NCBI GenBank assembly: GCA_026126025.1
Contig: JAHCJZ010000007.1
Span: forward strand, 124,001-188,000
Reading direction: 5' to 3'
Length of the DNA stretch: 64,000 bases
Origin: Bauldia sp.
Lineage (GTDB): Bacteria; Pseudomonadota; Alphaproteobacteria; Rhizobiales; Kaistiaceae
Shown here: positions 55,411 through 64,000 of the stretch, piece by piece
Layout: each line of letters begins with the position of its first letter
How positions within the stretch are numbered: the first letter of the stretch is position 1
Made by a program: the position numbers and the translations under genes
The notes under the pieces: model-generated
The model's database searches: none
Told to the model about the DNA's origin: nothing
Seen by the model: only the letters and a program-made list of their open reading frames with translations

Positions 55411-56931
55411 GTGACGGAACGGGCGCCGGCGAGGGCCGGGCGGCGGGAGTGGATCGGGCTCGCCGCCATCGCGATCCCCTGCGTCCTCTATTCGATGGAC
55501 CTCACGGTCCTCAACCTCGCGCTGCCCGCGATCGCCGCCGATCTGGAGCCCGACGCGATCGAGCTGCTGTGGATGGTCGACATCTACGGCTTCCTCACCG
55601 CGGGCTTCCTCATCCTCATGGGGACGCTCGGCGACCGCATCGGGCGGCGCCGGCTTCTCCTCATCGGCTCCGCGGCCTTTGCGCTCGCCTCGCTCGCCGC
55701 GGCGTTCTCGACCAGCGCCGGGATGATGATCGCCGCCCGCGCGGCGCAGGGCGTCGCCGCGGCGACGCTGGCGCCGTCGACGCTCTCGCTGATCCGCAAC
55801 ATGTTCCTCGACGACCGCCAGCGCACCTTCGCGATCGGCGTCTGGATCGCCTGCTTCTCGGCCGGCGCGGCGCTCGGCCCTGTGGTCGGCGGCCTCCTCC
55901 TCAGCCAGTTCTGGTGGGGCTCGGTGTTCCTCATCAACGTGCCGCTGATGCTGTCGCTCCTCGTGATCGGGCCGCTCTTCCTCCCCGAATACCGCGACGC
56001 GGAGGCCGGTCGGCTCGACCTCGTCAGCGCCGTGATGTCGCTCGCCGCGGTGCTCCTGGTGATCTATGGCATCAAGCATGCCGCGGAGCACGGCGTCGAC
56101 GGCGTAACGCTGGGCGCCGCGGCCGCGGGCGTCCTCGTCGGCGCCGGCTTCCTCTACCGCCAGCGCCTGCTGCGCGAGCCGCTGCTCGACCTCATCCTCT
56201 TCCGCCGCGCGGCCTTCGCGGTGCCTCTCGCCATCAACGTCCTCAAGATTCTCGTCTTCGTCGGGATCTTCTTCCTGGTCGCGCAGTACCTCCAGCTCGT
56301 CCTCGGCTTTGACGCGCTGACCGCGGGCCTGTGGATCGCGCCGACCGGCCTCGTGATGATCGCGGCGTCGCTGGCGGCGCCGACGCTGATCCGGCTGGTA
56401 CCGCCCGCGCCGGCGATCGCCGCCGCCTTCACCGTGGTGACCGTGTCGCTCATCCTCATCGCCACCGCCGACGGCTCGTTCGTGCGGTTCTACATCGGCA
56501 TCCTGCTGCTGCCGCTCGGCACCGCGCCGGTCGGCACGCTCACCACCGACCTCGTGATCTCCAGCGTGCCGCCGCGGCGCGCCGGCATGGCGTCGGGCAT
56601 CTCGGAGACGAGCTTCGAGTTCGGCGGCGCGATCGGCATCGCCATCCTCGGCAGCCTCTCCGCCGCGGTCTACCGGACCGCGATGGCCGGCTACCCGCTG
56701 GACGTTCCGCCCGCGACCGCCAACGCGGCGCGCACGACGCTCGCCGCCGCGGTCGAAACGGCGGCGACGCTGCCCGGTCCGGCCGGCGCGGCGCTGCTGG
56801 CGCGGGCCCGCGACGCCTTCGTCGCCGGCTTCGAGACCGCTGCCTGGATCGGCGCCATCATCGCAATCTTCATCGCGCTGCTGGCGCTGACCACCATGCG
56901 CGGCGTCAAGCGGCCCGCCGCCGCGCATTAG
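55411..56931 (+). CDS. MFS transporter, DHA2 family (EmrB/QacA-like)
   Basis: 506 residues from the GTG at 55411, preceded by AGGAG. About 14 membrane helices. Family motifs are ALPAIAADLEPDAIELLWMV then GTLGDRIGRRRLLLIGSAAF (motif A) and ARAAQGVAAATLAPSTLSLI, and the TMS5 motif FSAGAALGPVVGGLLLSQFW. The similarity is to SmvA/QacA-type drug exporters; substrate is not known. It is preceded by a long inverted repeat and a palindromic operator-like site. It ends 336 bp before PBP1A. Confidence 0.92.
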   Translation: MTERAPARAGRREWIGLAAIAIPCVLYSMDLTVLNLALPAIAADLEPDAIELLWMVDIYGFLTAGFLILMGTLGDRIGRRRLLLIGSAAFALASLAAAFSTSAGMMIAARAAQGVAAATLAPSTLSLIRNMFLDDRQRTFAIGVWIACFSAGAALGPVVGGLLLSQFWWGSVFLINVPLMLSLLVIGPLFLPEYRDAEAGRLDLVSAVMSLAAVLLVIYGIKHAAEHGVDGVTLGAAAAGVLVGAGFLYRQRLLREPLLDLILFRRAAFAVPLAINVLKILVFVGIFFLVAQYLQLVLGFDALTAGLWIAPTGLVMIAASLAAPTLIRLVPPAPAIAAAFTVVTVSLILIATADGSFVRFYIGILLLPLGTAPVGTLTTDLVISSVPPRRAGMASGISETSFEFGGAIGIAILGSLSAAVYRTAMAGYPLDVPPATANAARTTLAAAVETAATLPGPAGAALLARARDAFVAGFETAAWIGAIIAIFIALLALTTMRGVKRPAAAH

Positions 56932-57267
56932 GGAACAGGCCGCGAGTTGGGCGTGCTGGCCCCGGCTCTGCGGTGCACCACTTCGTGCTGCACCGCGTCC
57001 GGGGAACGCGCGACAATGGAATCGCGCCTCCAACCAACACCGTTTCCCGGGCGCAGCGCAGCATGAAATGCTGCGCTGCAGAACCGGGATCCATACGGCG
57101 GTCCGGCTGGCCAACTCAATGCAACCAAGCCGCGACCCTGGACCTGATGCAGCGTTGCAACGCCCGGCCGGTGGCCGCAATCCGAGCCTTAAGAACCCGT
57201 TAAATCGCCGCATTTAGCGTCCAGTTCCTCGCGCTCTGGGGCAACGATCCGGAGCGTCTCCCTGTCG
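56932..57267. other. 336-bp intergenic region with two hairpin repeats
   Basis: No gene seen. Two inverted repeats: GCGGTGCA (56970-56977) with TGCACCGC (56989-56996), and a perfect 12-bp GCAGCGCAGCAT (57053-57064) with ATGCTGCGCTGC (57068-57079) around a GAA loop, flanked by CCCGG/CCGGG. The second is a REP-like type common in Hyphomicrobiales. The PBP1A promoter is expected in the last 150 bp; no motif stands out. Confidence 0.6.
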
Positions 57268-59619
57268 ATGGACGACCTCGATCTGATGGCGAGAGGCCGG
57301 CAAAGCGCAGAACGGGTTGAGCCGGTCCTGCGGCGTCCGTCGCGGGCGCGCGCCGATCTCGACATCGGCCTGCGCGAAGGCGACCGCCCGGGCGGCGGGC
57401 GCCGCGCGGCGGCCGGCCGCGGCAAGGCGCCCGACGAGCCGAAGCGCGGCCGCGCCAAAACCAGCCGCAAGCGCAGGAAGAAGAAGGGCCTCGTCCGCCG
57501 CGTCCTGCGGACGCTGTTCATCCTCGTCGCCATTATGGTCGTGGCGGTCGGCGCGGTCGTTGCCTATTACGCCTCGAAGCTCCCCGACCTCACCTCATGG
57601 GCGGTGCCGGACCGGCCGCCCAACATCCAGATCCGCGCCGCCGACGGCACGGTGATCGCGAATCGCGGCCAGACCGGCGGCGAGACCGTCACGCTGGAGG
57701 AGCTGCCGGCCTACCTGCCGCAGGCCATCGTCGCGATCGAGGACCGCCGGTTCTACGGCCATCTCGGCGTCGACCCGATCGGCCTGGTGCGCGTCTTCGT
57801 CGATTCGGCGACCTCCGGCGACCGGCTGACCGGCGCCTCGACTATCACCCAGCAATTGTCGCGGACGCTCTTCCTTAACCTCGACCGCACGCTCGAACGC
57901 AAGATCCAGGAGGCGATCCTGGCCGTCTGGCTCGAGCTGCAATACGGCAAGGACGACATCCTCGAAATGTATATGAACCGCGTCTATTTCGGCGCGGGCG
58001 CCACCGGCATCGACGCGGCGGCGCGAGTCTATTTCGGCAAGCCGGCGAGCGAGGTCACGCTCGGTGAGGCGGCGACGCTGGCGGGCCTCCTGCCCGCCCC
58101 GTCGCGCTACGCGCCGACCGTCAATCCGAACGCGGCGAAGGCCCGCCAGCGCCTCGTGCTCCAGGCGATGGTCGAGGAGGGCTACATCACCGCCGACCAG
58201 GCCGCGGCCGCGGCGGCCGGCGAGATCGTCACCGCCGATCCGGTGGCGTCCGGCAGCGGCAGCTACATCGCCGACTGGGTGGCCGATCTGGTGCCGAGCT
58301 TCATCGGCACGATCCAGGGCGACATCGTCGTCGACACCACGATCGACATCGGCCTCCAGCAGGAAGCCGCCAATGCGCTCCGCGACAGCCTCGCCGAGAA
58401 CGGCGAGGCGCTCGGCGCCAGCCAGGGCGCGGTGGTCGCGATGGACCCCGACGGCGCGGTCCGCGCCATGGTCGGCGGACGCGACTATGCGGAGAGCCAG
58501 TTCAACCGCGCCGTCAACGCCCGCCGCCAGCCGGGCTCGTCCTTCAAGCCCTTCGTCTACCTGACTGCGCTCGAATTCGGCCTCATGCCCGAGACCATCC
58601 GCATCGACCAGCCGGTCAACATCAATGGCTGGAGGCCGGAAAACTATTCCGAGGAATACCAGGGGCCGGTCTCGCTGCAGCGTGCTCTGGCGCTGTCGCT
58701 CAACACCATCTCGGCGCAGCTGACGCAGGAGGTCGGTCCCGCGGCCGTGGTGCAGACCGCGCACCGCCTCGGCATCACCTCCGATCTCGACCCCAACCCG
58801 TCGATCGCGCTCGGCACCTCCGAGGTGTCGCCGCTGGAGATGGTCGGCGCCTTCGCCACCTTCGCCAATGGCGGCTACGGCGTGGTCCCCTACGCCATCA
58901 ACCGCATCCGCACCGTCGAGGGCGACATCCTCTACCAGCGCGAGAGCGACGGGCTCGGCCCGCTGGTCGGCCCCGACCAGATCGGCATGATGAACGCGAT
59001 GCTCCACGAGGTGGTGGCGTCCGGCACCGGCCGGCAGGCCGTGCTCGACGGCTGGCAGGCCGCGGGCAAGACCGGCACCAGCCAGGAGTTCCGCGACGCC
59101 TGGTTCATCGGCTACACCGCGATGATGGTGACCGGCGTTTGGATCGGCAATGACGACAATTCGCCGACCCGTCGCGCCTCGGGCGGCAATCTGCCGGCGC
59201 AGATCTGGAGCCGCTTCATGACCGCGGCGCACGAAGGCTGGCAGCCGATCCCGCTGCCCGGCGACTACATCTTCCGCGACCCGGCCAGCTTCGACCTCGT
59301 CCCGCCGCAGGCCATCCTCGGCGCCGACGGCGTCTATGACGAGTACCTCCAGCGCTACGAGCCGGGAGAGAACGGCGAGTTCATCCAGCCGCCGCCGGGC
59401 ATCCCGGCCGACCGCTACGACCCGCGCTACGATCCGCGCTACGACCCCAACATGCCCGACGGCATGGTCTCGCCCGACGGCGTGATCGGCGGCCAGCCGC
59501 TCTCGCCCGGCCCCGGCCTCCCGCCCGCGCCGATCGGCGGCGACCCCGACTACCAGCCCCTGCCGCAACCCCCCGGAGGAGGCGGCGGCTTCCTCCGCCG
59601 CCTCCTCGGGTTGAACTGA
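57268..59619 (+). CDS. Penicillin-binding protein 1A (bifunctional class A)
   Basis: 783 residues. A basic cytoplasmic N-terminus (about 1-78, many R/K) precedes one membrane helix near 82-104 (TLFILVAIMVVAVGAVVAYY). The GT51 glycosyltransferase domain starts near 155 (QAIVAIEDRRFYGHLGVDPI, with the catalytic Glu; then ASTITQQLSR). The transpeptidase domain has SxxK in PGSSFKPFVY (about 425), SxN in LALSLNTIS (about 477) and KTG in AAGKTGTSQEF (about 600). The C-terminal tail is Pro/Gly-rich with a repeated YDPRYDPRYDP. It acts in peptidoglycan polymerisation and crosslinking in the periplasm. Confidence 0.94.
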   Translation: MDDLDLMARGRQSAERVEPVLRRPSRARADLDIGLREGDRPGGGRRAAAGRGKAPDEPKRGRAKTSRKRRKKKGLVRRVLRTLFILVAIMVVAVGAVVAYYASKLPDLTSWAVPDRPPNIQIRAADGTVIANRGQTGGETVTLEELPAYLPQAIVAIEDRRFYGHLGVDPIGLVRVFVDSATSGDRLTGASTITQQLSRTLFLNLDRTLERKIQEAILAVWLELQYGKDDILEMYMNRVYFGAGATGIDAAARVYFGKPASEVTLGEAATLAGLLPAPSRYAPTVNPNAAKARQRLVLQAMVEEGYITADQAAAAAAGEIVTADPVASGSGSYIADWVADLVPSFIGTIQGDIVVDTTIDIGLQQEAANALRDSLAENGEALGASQGAVVAMDPDGAVRAMVGGRDYAESQFNRAVNARRQPGSSFKPFVYLTALEFGLMPETIRIDQPVNINGWRPENYSEEYQGPVSLQRALALSLNTISAQLTQEVGPAAVVQTAHRLGITSDLDPNPSIALGTSEVSPLEMVGAFATFANGGYGVVPYAINRIRTVEGDILYQRESDGLGPLVGPDQIGMMNAMLHEVVASGTGRQAVLDGWQAAGKTGTSQEFRDAWFIGYTAMMVTGVWIGNDDNSPTRRASGGNLPAQIWSRFMTAAHEGWQPIPLPGDYIFRDPASFDLVPPQAILGADGVYDEYLQRYEPGENGEFIQPPPGIPADRYDPRYDPRYDPNMPDGMVSPDGVIGGQPLSPGPGLPPAPIGGDPDYQPLPQPPGGGGGFLRRLLGLN

Positions 59620-59651
59620 GCTTCGGCAGCTTGAAGGCCATGACGACTTGT

Positions 59652-59770
59652 TGAACCCTCCCCTCGTGGGAGGGTCGAAAGCCGCAGGCTTTCGGGGAGG
59701 GGGCGCGGCCATCCCCCCACCCGAAGCTCGCTGCGCGACCTTCGACCGCCCCACGAGGGGGCGGTTCAAG
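59652..59770. repeat. Inverted repeat between PBP1A and the metalloprotease gene
   Basis: Left arm TTGAACCCTCCCCTCGTGGG then AGGGTCGAAAGC, and right arm GACCTTCGACCGCCCCACGA then GGGGGCGGTTCAA, inverted over about 118 bp with an internal hairpin GAAAGCCGCAGGCTTTC (59677-59693). It is related to the repeat at 55093-55291. It separates the convergent PBP1A and YgjP-like genes. Confidence 0.85.
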
Positions 59771-59788
59771 GACTGCGCGACCTTGCGA

Positions 59789-60547
59789 TCACTCCTCGCC
59801 GGAGGCGCCCCAGATGTGGAGGCTGGCGCCGTTGGCTTTCAGCCAGGCTTCGGCGCGGCCGGTGTCGGGGCACATTTCGCGCAGCAGGCGCCAGAAGGAC
59901 GGGCGGTGGTGCATGTGGCGCAGATGCGCCACCTCATGCGCGGCGAGATAGTCGAGCACCATCGGCGGCGCGAGGATGAGGCGCCACGAGAAGGACAGCG
60001 TGCCCTTCGAGCTGCACGAGCCCCAGCGGCCTTTCGGGTCGCGGAGCCGGATCGCGGTGGGGCGGGCATCGATCTTCGCCGCATGCTTGAAGACCGCGCG
60101 CTCGAGGTCATGCCGCGCCTCGCGCTTCAGCCAATCGGTGAGCCGGCGAGCGAGGTGCTCCGGGTCGCCGGCGACGGCGACGACCGGTCCGCGCGAATCC
60201 GCCTCCAGCCACACCGTGCCGCGCCGCCCCGGCCGATGCCGGATGCGGTGCTCGACGCCGCGGATCGGCACCACCCCGCCATCGGCGAACGGCCGGTCCT
60301 CGGGCATCGCGTTGAGCCGGCTCTCCAGCCAGTCGCGATGGCTTTCGAGGAAGGCCAGCGCATGGTCGAGGCTCCCGCCCGGCGGGATGGTGATGGACGG
60401 CCCGCTTCCGGCCCGTCCGACGCGCAGCGTATAGCGCCGCGCACGGGGATGGGTCCGCAGGCGCACCGTGACCGGCTCACCGTCAAGGACGACATCCAGG
60501 CGCTCGGGGATTTGGGCGAAACGCTTGGAACGACTGAAGAAACTCAC
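59789..60547 (-). CDS. YgjP/DUF45-type zinc metalloprotease
   Basis: 252 residues from the GTG at 60547 (about VSFFSRSKRFAQIPERLDVV). A longer open frame to 60799 has no conserved sequence. The C-terminal half has the family signature: RDPKGRWGSCSSKGTLSFSW then LAPPMVLDYLAAHEVAHLRH (HExxH metal motif) and HHRPSFWRLLREMCPD. The N-terminal RARRYTLRVGRAGSGPSITI is also typical. The family resembles SprT/minimal metalloproteases; substrates are unknown. The start codon is uncertain. It is convergent to PBP1A. Confidence 0.85.
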   Translation of the reverse strand: MSFFSRSKRFAQIPERLDVVLDGEPVTVRLRTHPRARRYTLRVGRAGSGPSITIPPGGSLDHALAFLESHRDWLESRLNAMPEDRPFADGGVVPIRGVEHRIRHRPGRRGTVWLEADSRGPVVAVAGDPEHLARRLTDWLKREARHDLERAVFKHAAKIDARPTAIRLRDPKGRWGSCSSKGTLSFSWRLILAPPMVLDYLAAHEVAHLRHMHHRPSFWRLLREMCPDTGRAEAWLKANGASLHIWGASGEE

Positions 60548-60701
60548 TTGAGGCAGGGCTTTCGATTCGAGTTCCGGAGGCTGATTTTGACCCGTCCGGC
60601 CGTCATGCGCCAGCGCCGGAACAAAAAGTGATCGGAAACCACCATCCTGGCATTCCGCGACCGCCGCCACCACCTCATCGCGGGGAAACGGAGGGGCGGG
60701 G

Positions 60702-61630
60702 ATGCGCGAAAGCGAAGTCGAGGTCCGGTCCGGGGCGGTAACGCTGGCCGGCACCCTGACCCAGCCGGCGGCGCCGACCGACATCGCCGTGCTGTGCATT
60801 CACGGCAGCGGCCCGCTCGACCGGAACGAGAATCTCCCGGTCCAGCGAATGGACATCTTCAACACCGTCGCGGCCGATCTCGCGCCGCGGGGCATCGCGA
60901 CGCTGCGCTACGACAAGCGCGGCTGCGGCAGGAGCACCGGCAAATATTACACGGCGAGTTATGGCGACCTCGTCGGCGACGTCGTGGCGGCGATGCGGTT
61001 CCTGCGGTCGGCGGAGGGTGGCGCGTTCCGGCGGATCGTCCTCCTCGGCCACAGCGAGGGGACGATCATCGCGGCGAGCGTCGCCGCCTCGGGCGGGCCG
61101 CTCGACGGCCTCGTCCTCCTCGCGCCCTTCGTCGAGCGGTCGACGATCTCCTGACCGCGCAGGCGGTGGAGATGGAGAAGGTGCTGCCCGAGGTTCCGGG
61201 CATCGGCGGCATGCTGCTGCGCGCCTATACCCGCATCGCCGGTTCGCCGGCGCACCTGCAGGCAAAGCTCCTCCGCCGGCTCCGTGCTACCTCGGCGCCG
61301 ACCATCCGCCAGGGCTTCCGCCGCCTGCCGGCGCAGCAGCTCCGCGATCTCATGGCGCTCGACCCGGCGGCGATCTACGCGAAGGTGCGGGCGCCGGCGC
61401 TCCTCGTCAGCGGCGCCAAGGACCTCCAGTGCAACCCCGCCGACGCCGAGCGCATCGCCGCCATCCTCGGCCCGACCGCGGAGGCGGTGCAGGTGCCGGA
61501 CCTCACCCACATCCTCCGCAAGGACCCCGGCCGCCACACCTTCCTCTCCTACGCCAGGCTGCTCAAGCAGCCGATGGACCCGGAGGTGGTCAGCCGCGTC
61601 GGGGTGTGGCTGGAGCGGTTGCGGGGCTAG
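60702..61630 (+). pseudogene. Alpha/beta hydrolase, broken by a -1 frameshift
   Basis: The first frame (60702-61154) carries the N-terminal half: DIAVLCIHGSGPLDRNENLP, LRYDKRGCGRSTG and the nucleophile elbow RIVLLGHSEGTIIAASVAAS. It stops at TGA after FVERSTIS. The remaining hydrolase sequence continues in another frame from about 61145 (VDDLLTAQAVEMEKVLPEVP) to 61630, with the acid ALLVSGAKDLQCNPADAERI and the catalytic His region VPDLTHILRKDPGRHTFLSY. One base missing at about 61135-61150 restores a single 309-residue serine hydrolase. It is divergent from the YgjP-like gene. Substrate is unknown. Confidence 0.8.
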
Positions 61631-61633
61631 CCG

Positions 61634-62473
61634 CTACTCGCCCGTCGACATCAGCGAGCCGATGTCGCGGGCGCTGCGCACCAGGCGGAAGAAGATGAAC
61701 ACCGCGGCGGCGAGATAGACGAGGTTGAGGCCGAACGAGATCAGCATCAGGTCGCCGCGGAAGACCTTGTCGATCAGCGCGGCGCGGAGGCCCTCGAAGA
61801 CGTAGGTCGGCGGCAGCGCCCAGGCGACCGGTTCGAGGAAGGCGGGCAGCGTCTCGACCGGGTAGTAGACCGCGCAAAGCGGCAGCAAGGGGAAGATCAG
61901 CGACCAGGCAAGGCCCTCGGCGCCGAGGCCGTTGCGGAGGACGAGGCCGGCGACGACGATGCCGAAGGTCCACGCTGTCAGCATCAGATTGGCGAAGAAC
62001 GCCGCGAAGGCGAGGCCGAGTCCCCAGATGTTGAAGCCGAAGAAGACGATCGCGAGGATCGTCACCGGCACGATGCCGATGGCGAGGCGGATGACGCTCA
62101 TCGCCATCAGTCCGGCGAGGAGCTCGGAGAGCCGGAGCGGGCTCATCAGGATGTTGCCGACGTTCCGCGACCACATCTCCTCCAGGAACGAGATGGAGAA
62201 GCCGAGCTGGCCGCGCAGCAGCATGTCCCACAGGAGCAGCGCGCCGATCAGCACCCCGCCCGCCGTCGCCAGGAAGCTCGCCTGCTGGTCGAGGAAGAGC
62301 TGGAGGAAGCCCCACACCAGCATCTGCATCAGCGGCCAGTAGACCAGCTCCAGAAGCCGCGGCCAGGACGAGCGGAGGAGATACATGTGGCGGATGACGA
62401 GCGCCCACACGCGTCCGGCCGAGAAGCGGCGGTAGGGGATCTCCGGCCAGGCCGGACGCGTGTGGGCGCTCAC
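61634..62473 (-). CDS. ABC-2 type transporter permease
   Basis: 279 residues from the GTG at 62473, which overlaps the ATPase stop (GTGA). Six membrane segments are predicted, with FLATAGGVLIGALLLWDMLL and VIRLAIGIVPVTILAIVFFG among them. The conserved central block LGFSISFLEEMWSRNVGNIL and the C-terminal PLLPLCAVYYPVETLPAFLE then SARDIGSLMSTGE fit ABC-2 exporter permeases. Its partner ATPase directly precedes it. The substrate is not predictable; drug or polysaccharide export is typical. Confidence 0.9.
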   Translation of the reverse strand: MSAHTRPAWPEIPYRRFSAGRVWALVIRHMYLLRSSWPRLLELVYWPLMQMLVWGFLQLFLDQQASFLATAGGVLIGALLLWDMLLRGQLGFSISFLEEMWSRNVGNILMSPLRLSELLAGLMAMSVIRLAIGIVPVTILAIVFFGFNIWGLGLAFAAFFANLMLTAWTFGIVVAGLVLRNGLGAEGLAWSLIFPLLPLCAVYYPVETLPAFLEPVAWALPPTYVFEGLRAALIDKVFRGDLMLISFGLNLVYLAAAVFIFFRLVRSARDIGSLMSTGE

Positions 62474-63237
62474 GCGACGTCCCTCCCGGCGGCGGCGCCG
62501 CGGTTGCGGGCGACGTCGAGGAACACTTCCTCCAGGTCGGTGCGGCCGTAGCGGGCGATGAGGTCGGCCGGGCCGCCACGGTCGACGATGCGGCCGTCCT
62601 TCATCAGGATCACCTGGTCGCACAGCCGCTCGACCTCGGGCATGTTGTGCGAGGCAAGGAGGATCGTCGCGCCGCGGTCGCGACGGTAGTCGTCGAGATG
62701 GCTGCGGATCCAGTCCGCCGTGTCCGGGTCGAGCGAGGCGGTCGGCTCGTCGAGGAGGAGGAGCTCCGGGCTGTTGATCATCGCCTTGGCGAGGGCGAGG
62801 CGGGTCTTCTGCCCGGCCGAGAGCCGCCCCGCCGGCCGGTCCATGAAGGCGGTGAGGTCGAGGTTGACCGCAAGCTCCTCGATCCGCCCCTCCGCGTCGG
62901 GGACGCCGTAGAGCCGCGCGAACACCCGCAGATTCTGCCGCGCCGTCAGCCGGTGCGGAAGGTCGGCATAGGGGCTCTGGAAATTGATGCGGTGGAGGAT
63001 GGCGTGGCGGTCGGTCGCAATGTCATGGCCGAGGACGCTGACGCGGCCGGCGCTCGGCGTGACAAGGCCGAGGATCATCCCGATGGTGGTGGTCTTGCCC
63101 GCCCCGTTGCCGCCGAGGAGGCCGGTGATCGACCCGGCCGCGACGTGGAACGAGATGCCGTTCACCGCGGCGACGCCCCGAAACGATTTCGACAGATCCT
63201 CCACCAGCACGGCAGCGGAGGGATCGGGAACGAGCAT
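62470..63237 (-). CDS. ABC-2 type transporter ATP-binding protein
   Basis: 255-residue ABC ATPase. Walker A GLLGGNGAGKTTTIGMILGL (about 38-57), the Q-loop in NFQSPYADLPHRLT, signature LSAGQKTRLALAKAM, Walker B ELLLLDEPTASLDPDT and the H-loop in ILLASHNMPEVERLCDQVIL. It is followed by the permease gene with a GTGA overlap, forming a two-gene exporter operon. The 105 bp to the plus-strand kinase gene must contain divergent promoters; no motif is recognised. Confidence 0.95.
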   Translation of the reverse strand: MLVPDPSAAVLVEDLSKSFRGVAAVNGISFHVAAGSITGLLGGNGAGKTTTIGMILGLVTPSAGRVSVLGHDIATDRHAILHRINFQSPYADLPHRLTARQNLRVFARLYGVPDAEGRIEELAVNLDLTAFMDRPAGRLSAGQKTRLALAKAMINSPELLLLDEPTASLDPDTADWIRSHLDDYRRDRGATILLASHNMPEVERLCDQVILMKDGRIVDRGGPADLIARYGRTDLEEVFLDVARNRGAAAGRDVA

Positions 63238-63342
63238 CGGCTTGACACGGGACGAAATACGGGACGGAGAAGGATGCTTGCCATACTATAGTGGGAAACC
63301 CGCCATCAACAGCGCGCCGCGGGACGGCGCAGGCGAAAGGCC

Positions 63343-64000
63343 ATGACCTCGGTCGATCTTTCCGCGCACCGCCAGGCGACGCGACGCATCAAGCTCGACA
63401 CGCTGATCGGCATCCGCTGGATCGCGGTCGCCGGCCAGACCGCGGCGATCCTCACCGTCGGCCTCGGCCTTGGCTTCCCGATGCCGGTCGGCCTCTGCTT
63501 CGCGGTGGTGGCGCTTTCCGCCTGGCTCAACCTCTTCCTCAAGCTCCGCTACCCGTCGAGCCAGCTTCTCCGCGACACGCCCGCCGCGCTCCTCCTCGGC
63601 TACGACGTGCTGCAGCTCGGCGTCCTCCTCTATCTCACCGGCGGGCTGCAGAACCCGTTTGCGCTCCTCATCATCGTGCCGGTCATCATCTCCGCTGCGA
63701 CGCTGTCGTTCCGGCACACCGTCTCGCTCGGCGCGCTGACGCTGGCGGTGATCTCGCTGCTGTGGTGGTTCCACGAGCCGCTGCCCTGGCCGGCCGGCGA
63801 GATGGCGCCGCAGCCGCCGCTCTATATCGGCGGCATGTGGGGCGCGATCATCTGCACCATGGTCTTCGCCGGGGTCTATGCCTATCGCGTCGCCCGCGAG
63901 GCGCGGCAGCTCTCCGCGGCGCTCGCCGCGACCGAGCTGGTGCTGGAGCGCGAGCACCACCTCTCCGCGCTCGACGGCCTTGCGGCCGCCGCCGCCCACG
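63343..64000 (+). CDS. RegB/ActS/PrrB-like redox sensor histidine kinase, 3' end beyond the window
   Basis: The visible N-terminal 219 codons start MTSVDLSAHRQATRRIKLDT. Six membrane helices follow, including RWIAVAGQTAAILTVGLGLG and YDVLQLGVLLYLTGGLQNPF. The latter resembles the conserved quinone-sensing GGxxNPF loop of RegB (GGLQNPF, about 98-104). The frame continues with EREHHLSALDGLAAAAAH to the edge, where the H-box would begin. This is the membrane-sensor half of RegB/ActS. The response regulator gene (regA/actR) is expected downstream outside the window. The protein is partial. Confidence 0.85.
   Translation, partial: MTSVDLSAHRQATRRIKLDTLIGIRWIAVAGQTAAILTVGLGLGFPMPVGLCFAVVALSAWLNLFLKLRYPSSQLLRDTPAALLLGYDVLQLGVLLYLTGGLQNPFALLIIVPVIISAATLSFRHTVSLGALTLAVISLLWWFHEPLPWPAGEMAPQPPLYIGGMWGAIICTMVFAGVYAYRVAREARQLSAALAATELVLEREHHLSALDGLAAAAAH

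Overview
The window is high-GC DNA (roughly 65-70 % by eye) from an alphaproteobacterium, most likely of the order Hyphomicrobiales (Rhizobiales). Pointers are GcrA, a PodJ-like polar factor, GANTC clusters next to cell-cycle genes, a Fur/Mur-type regulator, the metK-XRE-lnt-corC-ybeY-phoH-miaB-fur order, the argD-argF-hslO cluster, a SAM-II riboswitch before metZ, and palindromic repeats of the kind common in this order. I cannot name a genus. Nearly all of it is core chromosome.

Layout. (1) 0-8 kb, minus strand: the translation/transcription operon rimP-nusA-ylxR-infB-rbfA-truB-rpsO. A RelE/ParE-type toxin-antitoxin pair is translationally wedged between infB and rbfA. (2) 8-9 kb: a HepT/MntA-type HEPN/nucleotidyltransferase pair, separated from rimP by a strong terminator. 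(3) 9-20.5 kb, minus strand: trmB, metK, an XRE regulator, lnt, corC, ybeY, phoH, miaB, fur, rimI, tsaB, nfu and uspA. The miaB gene contains an in-frame palindromic repeat. (4) 20.5-29 kb, minus strand: trpS, murJ, glnD, mutS. (5) 29-37 kb: a secreted protein, tRNA-Gly(CCC), a candidate parS site, DUF1697, a long dCTP deaminase, SAM-II riboswitch plus metZ, apaG, hslO, argF, argD. (6) 37-44 kb: gcrA, a DUF3429/TIGR02186/TauE membrane cluster, and a 1,226-residue PodJ-like protein. (7) 44.1-46.9 kb: a lower-GC island with an orphan PemK/MazF toxin and an IS1595-type element. The element carries a proteasome-like Ntn hydrolase as passenger. (8) 46.9-64 kb: an S24 repressor, a DHFR-like protein, a lipoprotein, polA (frameshifted), DUF2780, an acetoacetate-decarboxylase/LuxR fusion, an MFS exporter, PBP1A, a YgjP-like metalloprotease, a broken alpha/beta hydrolase, an ABC-2 exporter and the start of a RegB/ActS-like histidine kinase.

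The most novel observation is the island gene at 44802-45692. A well-placed Shine-Dalgarno selects a TTG start. After Met removal this exposes Thr1, with Asp17, Lys33 and Gly47 at the canonical spacing of HslV and proteasome beta subunits. The gene lies between two divergent terminal-inverted-repeat-like sequences, together with an IS1595 transposase.

Three genes (parE, polA, alpha/beta hydrolase) are each broken by one nucleotide, each in or near a short G-rich stretch. This could be real decay or draft-assembly error, and it should be settled before those genes are called dead.
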